Shown: piece after piece, positions 8,065 to 16,480 of the stretch
How positions within the stretch are numbered: the first letter of the stretch is position 1
Layout: each line of letters starts with the position of its first letter
IMG/VR virus record: IMGVR_UViG_3300033571_002502
Coordinates: 1 to 47,201 of that record
DNA length: 47,201 nt
Direction: 5' to 3' (one strand)
Source: a virus
Translations under genes and position numbers: made by a program
Notes under the pieces: generated by a model
What the model saw: the letters and a program-made list of their open reading frames with translations, nothing else
Told to the model about the DNA's origin: nothing
Database searches by the model: none

Positions 8065-8778
8065 ATGACTACCTCCGGGACAACCGCATTCTCACCTGAC
8101 CTGACTGAGCTTTTCGAAGAGGCTTACGAACGGGTTGGGCTGGAGATCCGTAGTGGCTACGACTTTCGTACCGCTCAGCGCAGCTTTAATCTGCTGACTA
8201 CGGAGTGGGCGAACCGGGGGGTCAATCTTTGGCTCATCCAAGAGGGCTCTATCGCCCTCACCACGGGGACTTCCACGTACAACCTACCCGCAGATACAAT
8301 CGACCTGCTTGACCATGTCGTCAGACAGAACCCCGGCAACATTGCCACGCAGGTTGACATCAACATTTCGCGTATCTCCGGCTCCACGTACAGCACGATT
8401 CCGAACAAACTTTCACGTGGCAGACCCATTCAGGTCTACGTCAATCGCCAATCCGGAGCTTCTACTCCTACTGGGATTCAGTACCCGACGATTACCGTCT
8501 GGCCTGTCCCTCCTGACAACACGTACACCTTCGTGTACTGGCGGCTTCGCCGCATTCAGGATGCTGGTACTGGTGTGAACACTTCGGACATCCCGTTCCG
8601 TTTTCTCCCGGCACTGGTTTCAGGTCTCGCGTTCTATATCGCCATGAAGAAACCCGAGTCTGCGGCGATGCTGCCCATGCTCCGCGATGAGTACGAGCGT
8701 CAGTGGCAGTTGGCTTCGGAAGAGGATCGCGAGAAAGCACCCGTGCGGTTCGTGCCGAGGAACCTGTTTTACCGTTAA
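8065..8778 (+). CDS. Head-tail connector, P22 gp4-like tail accessory factor
   Basis: 237 residues. The N-terminal half (LTELFEEAYERVGLEIRSGYD, then a TEWANRGVNLW segment) followed by SYNLP-like TYNLPADTIDLLDHVVR is the pattern I know from phage proteins assigned to the P22 gp4 tail accessory family, which attach below the portal and seal packaged DNA. The C-terminal helix DEYERQW...EDREKAPVRFVPR matches the family's conserved end. Start ATG lies directly after the previous stop. Together with the adaptor at 9902 and nozzle at 17361 it would build the podovirus neck. Confidence 0.8.
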   Translation: MTTSGTTAFSPDLTELFEEAYERVGLEIRSGYDFRTAQRSFNLLTTEWANRGVNLWLIQEGSIALTTGTSTYNLPADTIDLLDHVVRQNPGNIATQVDINISRISGSTYSTIPNKLSRGRPIQVYVNRQSGASTPTGIQYPTITVWPVPPDNTYTFVYWRLRRIQDAGTGVNTSDIPFRFLPALVSGLAFYIAMKKPESAAMLPMLRDEYERQWQLASEEDREKAPVRFVPRNLFYR

Positions 8779-8788
8779 GGACTGAGCC

Positions 8789-9112
8789 ATGCCCAATAGG
8801 TTCAGTTCAGCCAAATTTAGTATCGCGCAGTGTGATCGCTGCGGGTTCAGGACTAAGCTGAAAGATCTTAGAAGCCTGACAATCAAGACGAAGCAGGTTA
8901 ATATTCTGGTATGTAGCGAGTGCTGGGAGCAGGATCATCCGCAGCTTCAGCTTGGTATGTACCCGGTTAACGATCCCCAAGCAGTAATGAACCCTCGCTC
9001 TGACGTGATTAACAACCCACAGAGCCGCAGTTACACCGAGGTCTTCCGTCTTGGAGCAGCGTCTCCTCTCGGTGTTGGTGAACTCACGATACTTACTCAG
9101 GATCCATCATGA
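8789..9112 (+). CDS. Conserved small zinc-finger-like phage protein
   Basis: 107 residues. C15-D-R-C18 and C42-S-E-C45, 24 residues apart, suggest one zinc site; QLQLGMYPVNDPQAV and NPRSD follow. This combination recurs in late regions of aquatic phages, always next to gp4-like and adaptor genes, without known function. The stop overlaps the next ATG (ATGA). Confidence 0.65.
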   Translation: MPNRFSSAKFSIAQCDRCGFRTKLKDLRSLTIKTKQVNILVCSECWEQDHPQLQLGMYPVNDPQAVMNPRSDVINNPQSRSYTEVFRLGAASPLGVGELTILTQDPS

Positions 9113-9288
9113 TCTCCGTAAAGAAAGCTCTCGCTGCTCACATGGCTCGTGGTGCCAAGTCCGCTCATCCCGACGTCTCGCTGAAGAAAACCAAGGGTTT
9201 CAAGGCTGGTGGTGTCACCTCCCTCGAAGCCAAGACCTACGGTCGTAACATGGCCCGTGTCATGAATCAGCGGAGCAAAACCAAATGA
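9109..9288 (+). CDS. Very small basic protein with a Phe-Lys-Ala-Gly-Gly motif
   Basis: 59 residues, found by reading the gap between 9112 and 9285. The ATG overlaps the previous stop by four bases and its own TGA overlaps the next ATG, so the gene fills the space exactly. The sequence MISVKKALAAHMARGAK... is basic and contains GFKAGGVTSLEAKTYGRN. The coupling on both sides supports a real gene. Function unknown. Confidence 0.75.
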   Translation: MISVKKALAAHMARGAKSAHPDVSLKKTKGFKAGGVTSLEAKTYGRNMARVMNQRSKTK

Positions 9289-9473
9289 AGAAGGTTCCAG
9301 TACCTAATGTTGCAGGCTATCCGCAAACTGACATCGACCGCCGTGGAACTTTTGTCAAAGGTGAGTTCCGCCCCGGGGTTGAAAACCCGCCTTATGGACA
9401 CGGTCAGAAAGAACGGATGAAGATCCGTGGCACGGGTGCCGCGACCAAAGGAACCAAGTTCCTGAAGCCCTGA
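9285..9473 (+). CDS. Very small basic protein
   Basis: 62 residues, ATGA overlap with the previous gene. Contains NVAGYPQTDIDRRGTFVKGEFRPG and a basic end (MKIRGTGAATKGTKFLKP). Similar short proteins with RGTGAATKG ends are frequent beside connector genes in aquatic phages; no function is known. Confidence 0.65.
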   Translation: MKKVPVPNVAGYPQTDIDRRGTFVKGEFRPGVENPPYGHGQKERMKIRGTGAATKGTKFLKP

Positions 9474-9478
9474 TCTAA

Positions 9479-9901
9479 ATGGCTACTCAGATCCTCTGTG
9501 ATTCGTTCAAAGTGGAGCTTTTCGGAGCTATCCACGACTTCACCACGGGCACGGGGGATACGTTCAAGATGGCGTTCTATACGGCTGCTACTCTTGACGC
9601 CTCTACGACGGCCTACACGTCTACGGGCGAATCTGTCGGTGCAGGATATACCCCGGGTGGGGTAGAGTTGACTTCTATCTCTCCTGTGCTTGATGGTTCT
9701 ACCGCTGTTACCAGCTTCGAAAATTCGTTCTACGGGCCCGTGAGCATCAGCTACATTCAGGCTCTGATCTATAACTCCAGTAAAGACAACCGCGCTGTTG
9801 CGGTGTTTACTTTCGATGAAGAGCGAGTTATCAGCGGCGGCTATCTGTCTATTTCGATGCCCCCCGCTACGGCAACCAACGGGATTCTGAGGGCGGCGTA
9901 A
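9479..9901 (+). CDS. Virion protein, copy 2 of the paralogous family
   Basis: 140 residues. It matches the layout of 2624-3043 and 10784-11239: CDSFKVELFGAIHDF at the start, FKMAFYTAATLDASTTAY, then EYTPGGVEL-type turn, a YIQALIYNSSKDNRAVAVFTF strand pair and SGGYLSISMP near the end. Most similar to copy 3 by eye. Probably a virion surface, neck or tail component. Start ATG at 9479. Confidence 0.65.
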   Translation: MATQILCDSFKVELFGAIHDFTTGTGDTFKMAFYTAATLDASTTAYTSTGESVGAGYTPGGVELTSISPVLDGSTAVTSFENSFYGPVSISYIQALIYNSSKDNRAVAVFTFDEERVISGGYLSISMPPATATNGILRAA

Positions 9902-10567
9902 GTGAACTACACCGAACTTTACAACGCGATCCAAGACTACACGGAGAACCGTGAGACGAGCTTTCTCGCGAGTATCCCCACGTTTGTAGAGCAGGCCGAG
10001 CAGCGTATCTATAACTCGGTGCAGTTCCCGTCGCTCAAGAAAAACGTCACAGGCGTTATCACTGCCAATAACCGGTACCTCTCCTGCCCGGATGACTTTC
10101 TCGCGGTTTATTCGATGGCTGTGATTGATGCCACGGGGACGTACATCTACCTGATGAACAAGGATGTGAACTACATCCGTCAGGCGTATCCGATTCCGGT
10201 TAGTACTGGTGTGCCTAAGTATTACTCGCTGTTTGGCCCTACGACTTCTGGCGCGACCATTACTAACGAACTTTCGTTCCTGCTTGGTCCGACGCCTAAT
10301 AACAACTACAACGTAGAACTTCACTACTTCTACTATCCGACTTCGATTGTTACTGCGTCGACCACTTGGCTTGGTGATAACTTCGATTCGGTGCTTCTGT
10401 ATGGCTCGTTGGTTGAAGCCTACACGTACATGAAAGGCGATAAAGACTTGCTCGCCGTGTACGAAACGAAGTATAAAGAAGCGCTGGCTCTGGCTAAACG
10501 TCTGGGCGATGGTATGGAACGTCAGGATGCCTACCGGTCTGGACAGTATCGACAACCCGTAACCTAA
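9902..10567 (+). CDS. Head-tail adaptor, SU10-type
   Basis: 221 residues, GTG start directly after the preceding stop. The pattern TELYNAIQDYTENRET...FVEQAEQRIYNSVQ, followed by PDDFLAVYSMAV, VNYIRQAYP, ELHYFYYPTSI and the end ALAKRLGDGMERQDAYRSGQ, is a well-populated phage family annotated as adaptor protein after phage SU10. Adaptors attach below the portal and connect it to the nozzle. Gene order (gp4-like, small proteins, adaptor) agrees. Confidence 0.82.
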   Translation: MNYTELYNAIQDYTENRETSFLASIPTFVEQAEQRIYNSVQFPSLKKNVTGVITANNRYLSCPDDFLAVYSMAVIDATGTYIYLMNKDVNYIRQAYPIPVSTGVPKYYSLFGPTTSGATITNELSFLLGPTPNNNYNVELHYFYYPTSIVTASTTWLGDNFDSVLLYGSLVEAYTYMKGDKDLLAVYETKYKEALALAKRLGDGMERQDAYRSGQYRQPVT

Positions 10568-10577
10568 TGAGATTTAG

Positions 10578-10772
10578 ATGGCACTTGTGAACACCACCAA
10601 GGGTGAAATGGATGAGTCGCTGCTGGAGAAGCGCGAACACAGCCACGAGAATGACGATGAGATTGTCCGTGCTGTTGAGTATTGGCTCGACGGCGAACTC
10701 GTTCACCGGTCTGTTCATGTCCATCTGAAGAAGAACGTCTTTGCTGACGCTCTTGCTGCTGACTTCCAGTAA
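10578..10772 (+). CDS. Small conserved phage protein
   Basis: 64 residues: MALVNTTKGEMDESLLEKRE, then DDEIVRAVEYWLDGELVHRSVHVHLKK. This short protein is a frequent companion of the adaptor gene in aquatic phages. Charged, no membrane segment, no catalytic motif. Function unknown. Confidence 0.65.
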   Translation: MALVNTTKGEMDESLLEKREHSHENDDEIVRAVEYWLDGELVHRSVHVHLKKNVFADALAADFQ

Positions 10773-10783
10773 AGGAATAGAAA

Positions 10784-11239
10784 ATGCCTAATACCCAAGC
10801 GATGTGCACCTCGTTCAAGGGCGAACTGCTGACCGGAACTCATAACTTCGGTACGGCTCCCGTCCGTGCATCAGGTTCTGCGGATGCGTTTAAGGCGGCG
10901 CTTTACCTCGCCTCCGCGACGATCAACGCCAGCACTACTGTGTATACCACGACCGGTGAAGTTTCCGGTACCAACTACACTGCTGGTGGTGTTAACGTAC
11001 CCAACACAACTGCCCCCACCACTGCGGGTACTACGGCGTACTGGACACCATCTAACTCGTTTGTCTTTAACAACGTCACGCTTTCAACTGCTTTTGACTG
11101 TGTTCTGGTCTACAATTCAACGCAGAGCAATCGTGCAGTCAGCGTGCATACGTTCGGTTCTCAGACGGTTACGGCGGGTACGTTTACTCTGACCATGCCT
11201 ACTAACGGCGCTGGCACTGCTCTGATCAATATCGCCTAA
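10784..11239 (+). CDS. Virion protein, copy 3 of the paralogous family
   Basis: 151 residues, AAGGAATAG upstream of ATG. Shares with the other two copies the CTSFKGELLTGTHNF opening, FKAALYLASATINASTTVY, NYTAGGVNV, a CVLVYNSTQSNRAVSVHTF segment and the GTFTLTMP end. The VYNSTQSNRAVSV block aligns with IYNSSKDNRAVAV of copy 2. Located just before the long Trp-rich fibre gene, so a fibre-base or tail role is possible. Confidence 0.65.
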   Translation: MPNTQAMCTSFKGELLTGTHNFGTAPVRASGSADAFKAALYLASATINASTTVYTTTGEVSGTNYTAGGVNVPNTTAPTTAGTTAYWTPSNSFVFNNVTLSTAFDCVLVYNSTQSNRAVSVHTFGSQTVTAGTFTLTMPTNGAGTALINIA

Positions 11240-11262
11240 TCTTCTTCTCATGGGTGGTATGA

Positions 11263-14200
11263 ATGGCTACCACCGCATGGGGCGCAGGTCTCTGGGGGTA
11301 CAACAACTGGGGTGGCGGCGACACAACCGTCGCTATCTCGTCCGTCTCTGCAACAGGGTCGGTTGGTAGCCCAACTAAGGCTACAGACGTACAGCCCACG
11401 GCTACCTCTGCAACGGGGGTAGTTAACGAACCGGGTAAGACAAGCACCACGAGCGTCAGCGCTAATAGCGCGACTGGCTCGACAGGTCTTGTCACGTTCT
11501 CTCCTCATATCTCCGGCGTTCTCTCGAACAACGCTTGGGGTGGCTTTACGTGGGGCACAACCACGTGGGGCCTGAACGTCGGTCAGGTATTCCCTAGCGC
11601 AGCTTTTACGCTCTCTTCAGTCACCGCTTCCGGTGCAGTTAACGATGTCGGCGTAAGTACATCTAAACAAATCTCCGGGGTCAGTGCTACCACCTCAGTT
11701 GGGTCGGTCGAAGCGACACGTAGTGACGATATCACTGCTGTCAGTGCAACGGGTTCGGTCAACGCTCCGTCCGCTACAAATACCACCGCGATAACCGGTA
11801 ATACGGCGACGGCGACAGCCGGAATCGTTTACATCTTCGATGCCTCGTTATCCCCCGTAACTGCTACGGCTGGGGTAGCTTCGGTTCTTCCTAGAACGAC
11901 AAAAGACATCTCCGGCGTTACTTCCGGCGCATCTACAGTCGGAATCCTTACCCCCAGTCGTACCGTCGCACTTAACGGAAACAGCGCCTCCGGCACCGCC
12001 GGGATCATCACGTTCTCTCCTCATATCTCCGGCGTTCTCTCGAACAACGCTTGGGGTGGTTTCTCGTGGGGCGAATCTGCGTGGGGTGTAAACGTCGGTC
12101 AGGTGTTCCCCAGCGCCAATGTGACTCTGGCGGGTGTCAGTGCGTCGGCGACCGTTGAAAGCGTAGCAGCGACTATTCCCCGTGCCCTGACCGCAGTGTC
12201 GGCTACGGGCTCTGTTGGTAGCGTCGATCCCGGGTATTCGAAGGACGTTACTGGCGTTTCCGCCACTGCGGACATCACTTCGGTCGGCGTTGACCTTCTT
12301 GTAGAACCCACCCCGGTCGAAGCGTCGACCGCTGTAGGCGACGTCTCCTTCACCCGCCCGATCAGTGGCGTATCTGCCACCGGGTCTGTGGGTGTCGTAT
12401 CAGTTGAACGCGAATTTAGTCTTAGCGGAAATAGCGCATCCGTAACAACTAATAATCTTGGCGTAATCCCCGCGCTGTCCTTCGTATCTGCCACGGGCTC
12501 GGTCGGAACGGTCACGTTCAACCAGATTCTTTACACGGTCGAATTGACCGGTGTAACCGGCGGCGGTGGCTATGGTAACGGGCCGTGGGGTCAGTTTGAT
12601 TGGGGCTTCCCGGTCGGGATCGTCTCTGCTGCGATCTCTAAACAACTTGACGGTGTATCTGCATCTACTGCTGTAAGCAGCCCGGGTGTCTCCTCTACTA
12701 CGGCTCTCTCCGCTGTCTCGGCTTCGGGAAGTGTCGGAAGCCCTGTTCCCGCCCAATCCGTTGAAGTTTCTTCTGTCTCTGCCAGCGGCTCTGTCAGGTC
12801 TGTTGACGAAGTTACTTCCGTCACCTCCTCCGCTGTATCCGCTACTGGTTCTGTTGGTTCCGTAACATTTGCTCGCCCGATTGAAGGCGTCACCACGCTT
12901 CAGGCTTGGAATGCAGACGATTGGGGTTCTTACGCTTGGGGTGGTGGCTCCGGCAACGGTGTCGTTTACCCGACTCACACGAAGGCCATCTCCGGCACCA
13001 CTGCTACAACCTCGATCAACAGTCTCACGGCGATCCCCGTCATCTCCCGGGTCACTGCCACGGGCTCGGTCGGCATAATCTCTTTCGTCCAGACCTTCTA
13101 CAGCGCAGAGATAACCGGCGTCACGTCGAGTGATGCTTGGGGCGGAAGTGATTGGGGACAGCTTAACTGGGGTACATCGACCGGCTACACCACCCCGAGC
13201 GTCTTTGTCTCCATCACCGGGGTCAGCGCCACTACTTCGGTGCGGTCTGTCACTGCACTGCCCGTCCTCTCGTCCGTTACCTCTACCGGCAGTGTTGGAA
13301 CCGTTGGCGTAGCCCAGATCAACTACGAGCGGCTGATCACCGCCGTTAGTACTTCGTCTCCGTGGGGAACTCCTGAGTGGGGCTACGGCGCTTGGAACGG
13401 TTCGGCTGGTGTTGGTAACCCGTTTGCAAATACAACGAAGGCAATCTCTGGCGTTTCCGCCACTACCACTGCTGGCGATATCCGTGCGAATCCTGTCCTG
13501 CCGGGGGTGTCTGCTACGGGCTCTGCCGGTACGGTCGATGTCGGGACAATCATCTACTTCCGTCCGATCACGGGGGTTACTTCCGGATATGGATGGGGCG
13601 CGGAGAACTGGGGTTCTGTTGAGTGGAGCGGCGTCTCTCCGGTAGGCACCACCTCGCCCGTTACGTCCGTCGCGATCAGCGGCGTTTCTGCATCGGGTGA
13701 AGTTGGCTCAGTCGAGTTCAAACTCGTCCTCGCGGGTAATACCGCTACGGGTTCGGTAGGCAATGTCTTTGCTTCTGGTGAAACTTACGTATTCCTTACA
13801 GGCGTAAGTTCTGGCGCGGTCTGGGGCGGCTTCGAATGGGGTGGCTTTGCTTGGAGTGGCGTAAGTCCTGTTGGAAACGTCTCTGCCAATAACTCCGTTG
13901 CCATCAGCAACCTCAATATCCCGGGAGAGAACTGGGGCGTCGACGGCTGGGGTGAAAACGTCTGGGCTGGTGAAGCGACGATTGATGCCTTTGGTGTGGT
14001 GGGAGAAGTCATTGCCAACCCGGTACTTGCCGCAGTCTCCGCGACTGGCTCTGTTGGTTCTCTCACCGCCGCTGTCTTCTATGAAGCCGCCATCACCGGC
14101 GTCTCTTCGGGCTATGGATGGGGTGTAAGTAACTGGGGTCAGGCAGAGTGGAGCGGGATGTCTCCCATTGGCTCGGTCGCGGTCTCTACAAACGTCGCGC

Positions 14201-14805
14201 TTGTCGGTGTCACTGCGACTGGGACTGTCTCTGGGGTCTCGCCGTTTATCCGCCTTTCGGGGGTTACCGGGACGGGTGGGGTAGGTGTTGTAACCGCAGC
14301 AATCACTGCGGCTGTCGGGGCGGTAGAGGCCCAAGGTACTGCGAACGGCTTCCCCAAATCCTTGCCAATTACAAGTGTTTATGCTAATACTACCGCTGGA
14401 AACGTAACGGTCGCGCCTTGGAATGTTATCGATGATTCTCAGGTGCCGGTATGGGCCAACGTAAGCAATACGCAGTCCGCAAACTGGTCCTCGTTTAGTT
14501 CTGAATCTTCCTCGGCTTGGCAGGTTACGCAGAACCCCCAGACAGCATCTTGGTCGGGATTTGGTACAAGTAACACCCCCGGATGGACCGTCATAAACGA
14601 CGCACAAACTTCCAACTGGTCTAGTGTGAGTAACGAAGTTTCCGGCCTCTGGCAAGTGATTGACGACTCCCAAACCGCTAATTGGACTCAGTCCACAAAC
14701 CCGAACCCGCAGAACTGGCAAAACACCACTTCTTCTCAGTCCCCTGACTGGAGTAATATTGAAACAGAGGACGATCCCAACTGGGAAGAAGTTGAGACGG
14801 CTTAA
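11263..14805 (+). CDS. Long Trp-rich repetitive fibre-like protein
   Basis: 1180 residues, made almost wholly of repeats. Residues 1-1040 mix many VSATGSVGSV-type beta repeats with about eleven clusters of Trp-Gly (for example SNNAWGGFTWG, YGWGAENWGSVEW), spaced irregularly. Residues 1053-1174 switch to a strict array with one Trp every 11 residues, and the protein ends in an acidic tail. No enzyme domain, signal peptide or membrane span is visible. Position between adaptor and Gly-rich fibre suggests a tail or head fibre. Ala/Gly/Ser/Val/Thr dominance points to beta-solenoid or beta-sheet structure. No family name can be given. Confidence 0.7.
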   Translation: MATTAWGAGLWGYNNWGGGDTTVAISSVSATGSVGSPTKATDVQPTATSATGVVNEPGKTSTTSVSANSATGSTGLVTFSPHISGVLSNNAWGGFTWGTTTWGLNVGQVFPSAAFTLSSVTASGAVNDVGVSTSKQISGVSATTSVGSVEATRSDDITAVSATGSVNAPSATNTTAITGNTATATAGIVYIFDASLSPVTATAGVASVLPRTTKDISGVTSGASTVGILTPSRTVALNGNSASGTAGIITFSPHISGVLSNNAWGGFSWGESAWGVNVGQVFPSANVTLAGVSASATVESVAATIPRALTAVSATGSVGSVDPGYSKDVTGVSATADITSVGVDLLVEPTPVEASTAVGDVSFTRPISGVSATGSVGVVSVEREFSLSGNSASVTTNNLGVIPALSFVSATGSVGTVTFNQILYTVELTGVTGGGGYGNGPWGQFDWGFPVGIVSAAISKQLDGVSASTAVSSPGVSSTTALSAVSASGSVGSPVPAQSVEVSSVSASGSVRSVDEVTSVTSSAVSATGSVGSVTFARPIEGVTTLQAWNADDWGSYAWGGGSGNGVVYPTHTKAISGTTATTSINSLTAIPVISRVTATGSVGIISFVQTFYSAEITGVTSSDAWGGSDWGQLNWGTSTGYTTPSVFVSITGVSATTSVRSVTALPVLSSVTSTGSVGTVGVAQINYERLITAVSTSSPWGTPEWGYGAWNGSAGVGNPFANTTKAISGVSATTTAGDIRANPVLPGVSATGSAGTVDVGTIIYFRPITGVTSGYGWGAENWGSVEWSGVSPVGTTSPVTSVAISGVSASGEVGSVEFKLVLAGNTATGSVGNVFASGETYVFLTGVSSGAVWGGFEWGGFAWSGVSPVGNVSANNSVAISNLNIPGENWGVDGWGENVWAGEATIDAFGVVGEVIANPVLAAVSATGSVGSLTAAVFYEAAITGVSSGYGWGVSNWGQAEWSGMSPIGSVAVSTNVALVGVTATGTVSGVSPFIRLSGVTGTGGVGVVTAAITAAVGAVEAQGTANGFPKSLPITSVYANTTAGNVTVAPWNVIDDSQVPVWANVSNTQSANWSSFSSESSSAWQVTQNPQTASWSGFGTSNTPGWTVINDAQTSNWSSVSNEVSGLWQVIDDSQTANWTQSTNPNPQNWQNTTSSQSPDWSNIETEDDPNWEEVETA
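11492..11543 (+). repeat. Perfect 52-base direct repeat, copy A
   Basis: Identical to 12008-12059. Encodes part of the FSPHISGVLSNNAWGG segment. The identity continues, imperfectly, into the following NVGQVFPSA segment, showing a recent internal duplication of about 516 bases. Confidence 0.9.
12008..12059 (+). repeat. Perfect 52-base direct repeat, copy B
   Basis: Second copy of the 52-base element at 11492-11543, in the same frame of the same fibre gene, 516 bases downstream. Confidence 0.9.
14419..14784 (+). repeat. Eleven-residue (33-base) Trp repeat array
   Basis: Twelve Trp codons (residues 1053, 1064 ... 1174) lie exactly 33 bases apart. Typical unit: W-x-V-I-D-D-S-Q-T-x-N. DNA sequences of the units differ, so the period is held by selection on the protein. 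Confidence 0.95.
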
Positions 14806-14819
14806 CAAAGGATGCAGCA

Positions 14820-15971
14820 ATGACTGTTAATTACACGACCCTCCTTCGTCTGGTTCAGCCGGTTACCGGAACTGAATCCGGAACTTGGGGTGACTACGTT
14901 AATAATGCCTTCTCGGCGTATGCTGATGCGGCTATTTCCGGTACGCAGACGCTCAGCAGCGATGCCAACGCCACGCTCACCCTGACTGAAGGCACGAACT
15001 CCGCTACTAACCTCGGCAGTACCTCGGCCCAGTACGCGATCCTTAACCTGACCGGGTCTAGAAGCACCACTAGAACGGTTACGCTGCCCACGTCGAGCCG
15101 CAGCTATATCGTCCACAACAACACTACTGGTAGCGCGACAACCGTCGGTGGTGTGAGCGTAGCTGTTGGCGAGCGTTGTATTCTCACGTACGACACTAAC
15201 ACTTCGGCTTACGTCAAGACGGCTTCGTCGATCTCAGATGTTGGGTCAGTAACGGGTACTCTTGGCGTTGCCAATGGCGGTACTGGCGCGGCCTCTCTGA
15301 CGGCCAATAACGTCATTCTCGGTAACGGCACTTCCGCCGTTCAAGTTGTCGCTCCCAGCACTACCGGTAATGTCCTGACCTCAAACGGAACAACTTGGAC
15401 GAGCGCTGCTCCTGCCAGCCCCGGTATTGGAGCGGATGTATTTACCACGGGAACCAGCGCGTCTTACACGATTCCTGCTGGAATCACCAAAATCAAAGTC
15501 ACAGTTATCGGTGGGGGTGGTGGCGGTGCCGGTACTCAAAGTGGTTGCCCTGGTTCCAACGGTGGTGGCGGTGGCGGTGGTGGCTCTTCTATTGTGTATC
15601 TCACCGGATTGACACCCGGGGGCACGATTACTTATACGGTCGGTACTGGCGGTACTGCTGGCGCTATAGATGCTAATGGTGGTAGCGGCGGGACATCTTC
15701 GATCACAGTGAGCGCTACCACGTATAGCGCCACTGGCGGTTCTGGTGGTACTTTCATCGGTGGCGGTGGGGCAGGGGGCAATTCAAGTGGTACTGCTGGC
15801 GCGGTAACGTCTAAGGGTGGAGGCGGCGGTTCTGCTTTTGTTGGCGGTTCTGGTGGCGGAACCATTTTGTCCCCGACCGGAGATGCAGCAGGTCGTGGTG
15901 GTGGCGGGAGAGGTAGCACAGGCACTGGTAGTACCGCTGGCGTGGCTGGTGTAATTATTTTTGAATACTGA
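14820..15971 (+). CDS. Tail-fibre-like protein with Gly-rich C-terminal domain
   Basis: 383 residues, AAAGGA before ATG. Residues 1-135 open with LVQPVTGTESGTWGDYVN, common at the N-terminus of phage fibre proteins. Residues 140-200 hold GVANGGTGAASLTANNV and GNVLTSNGTTW, a motif that repeats in many tail fibres. Residues 215-383 are a Gly-rich domain with long runs (GGGGGGAGT, GGGGGGGSS, GGGGRGS), as in polyglycine-sandwich adhesins of T4-like and S16-like phages. Likely the receptor-binding fibre or its tip. The receptor is unknown. Confidence 0.8.
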   Translation: MTVNYTTLLRLVQPVTGTESGTWGDYVNNAFSAYADAAISGTQTLSSDANATLTLTEGTNSATNLGSTSAQYAILNLTGSRSTTRTVTLPTSSRSYIVHNNTTGSATTVGGVSVAVGERCILTYDTNTSAYVKTASSISDVGSVTGTLGVANGGTGAASLTANNVILGNGTSAVQVVAPSTTGNVLTSNGTTWTSAAPASPGIGADVFTTGTSASYTIPAGITKIKVTVIGGGGGGAGTQSGCPGSNGGGGGGGGSSIVYLTGLTPGGTITYTVGTGGTAGAIDANGGSGGTSSITVSATTYSATGGSGGTFIGGGGAGGNSSGTAGAVTSKGGGGGSAFVGGSGGGTILSPTGDAAGRGGGGRGSTGTGSTAGVAGVIIFEY

Positions 15972-15979
15972 GGTCACTG

Positions 15980-16201
15980 ATGCAAGCACTTATTTCTACT
16001 ATTGAGCCCAGAGAAACCGGGTACCGCGTAGCGCAGGTCGTCGAAGACGACGCGACGTTTCAGGTTGCGGATTGGCTGTTTTGGACGCCGTGCCCGGATG
16101 GAACTGTGGCCGATCAAGTTTGGTACGACCCGTCAGATCAGTCGTTCAAACCCTTCCCGCCGCCCCCGTCGCCTGTTGTTGAAGGCGCACAAACCCTGTG
16201 A
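15980..16201 (+). CDS. Small protein after the fibre gene
   Basis: 73 residues with MQALISTIEPRETGYRVAQVV, WLFWTPCPDGTVADQVWYDP and a Pro-rich tail. Proteins like this follow fibre genes in many phages; a fibre-assembly helper is possible but not shown. Overlaps the next gene by GTGA. Confidence 0.6.
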   Translation: MQALISTIEPRETGYRVAQVVEDDATFQVADWLFWTPCPDGTVADQVWYDPSDQSFKPFPPPPSPVVEGAQTL

Positions 16202-16479
16202 TCGAGAGTATCTTCCCTCGGTTTAGTGTTACTCAAAACAACACTACGCTGAATATCTACCACGCCGATAAGGGTCAGGGTTTACCGAAGCACGAGCATC
16301 TTTATTCACATCTGACGATCTGCACTGCGGGCAGTTGTATCGTTCGCAAAGAAAACAAATCGTTGGTTATGACCAAAGATACTCAGCCGGTAAACCTTGT
16401 CGGAAACGAGTGGCACGAAATCGAAGCGCTTGAGGACGGTACGGTATTCATTAACGTGTTTGCCAAAGACGCCTACTGA
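16198..16479 (+). CDS. Cupin-like small protein
   Basis: 93 residues, GTG start overlapping the previous stop. The order G-x-LPKHEHLYSHLTICTAGSCIV, a variable stretch, then NEWHEIEALEDGTVFINVF matches a single cupin barrel, with H-x-H followed by a second His. The metal site looks plausible. In this location (between fibre and endolysin genes) such proteins are known in aquatic phages, with no assigned reaction. Confidence 0.6.
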   Translation: MIESIFPRFSVTQNNTTLNIYHADKGQGLPKHEHLYSHLTICTAGSCIVRKENKSLVMTKDTQPVNLVGNEWHEIEALEDGTVFINVFAKDAY

Positions 16480-16480
16480 G

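Noticed and set aside
9404-10555. 383-codon minus-strand open frame
   Set aside because: Mirror of the adaptor and paralog-2 genes; Arg/Val/His-rich composition typical of an antisense shadow.
13708-14820. 370-codon minus-strand open frame
   Set aside because: Shadow of the repetitive fibre gene; apparent repeats come from the sense repeats.
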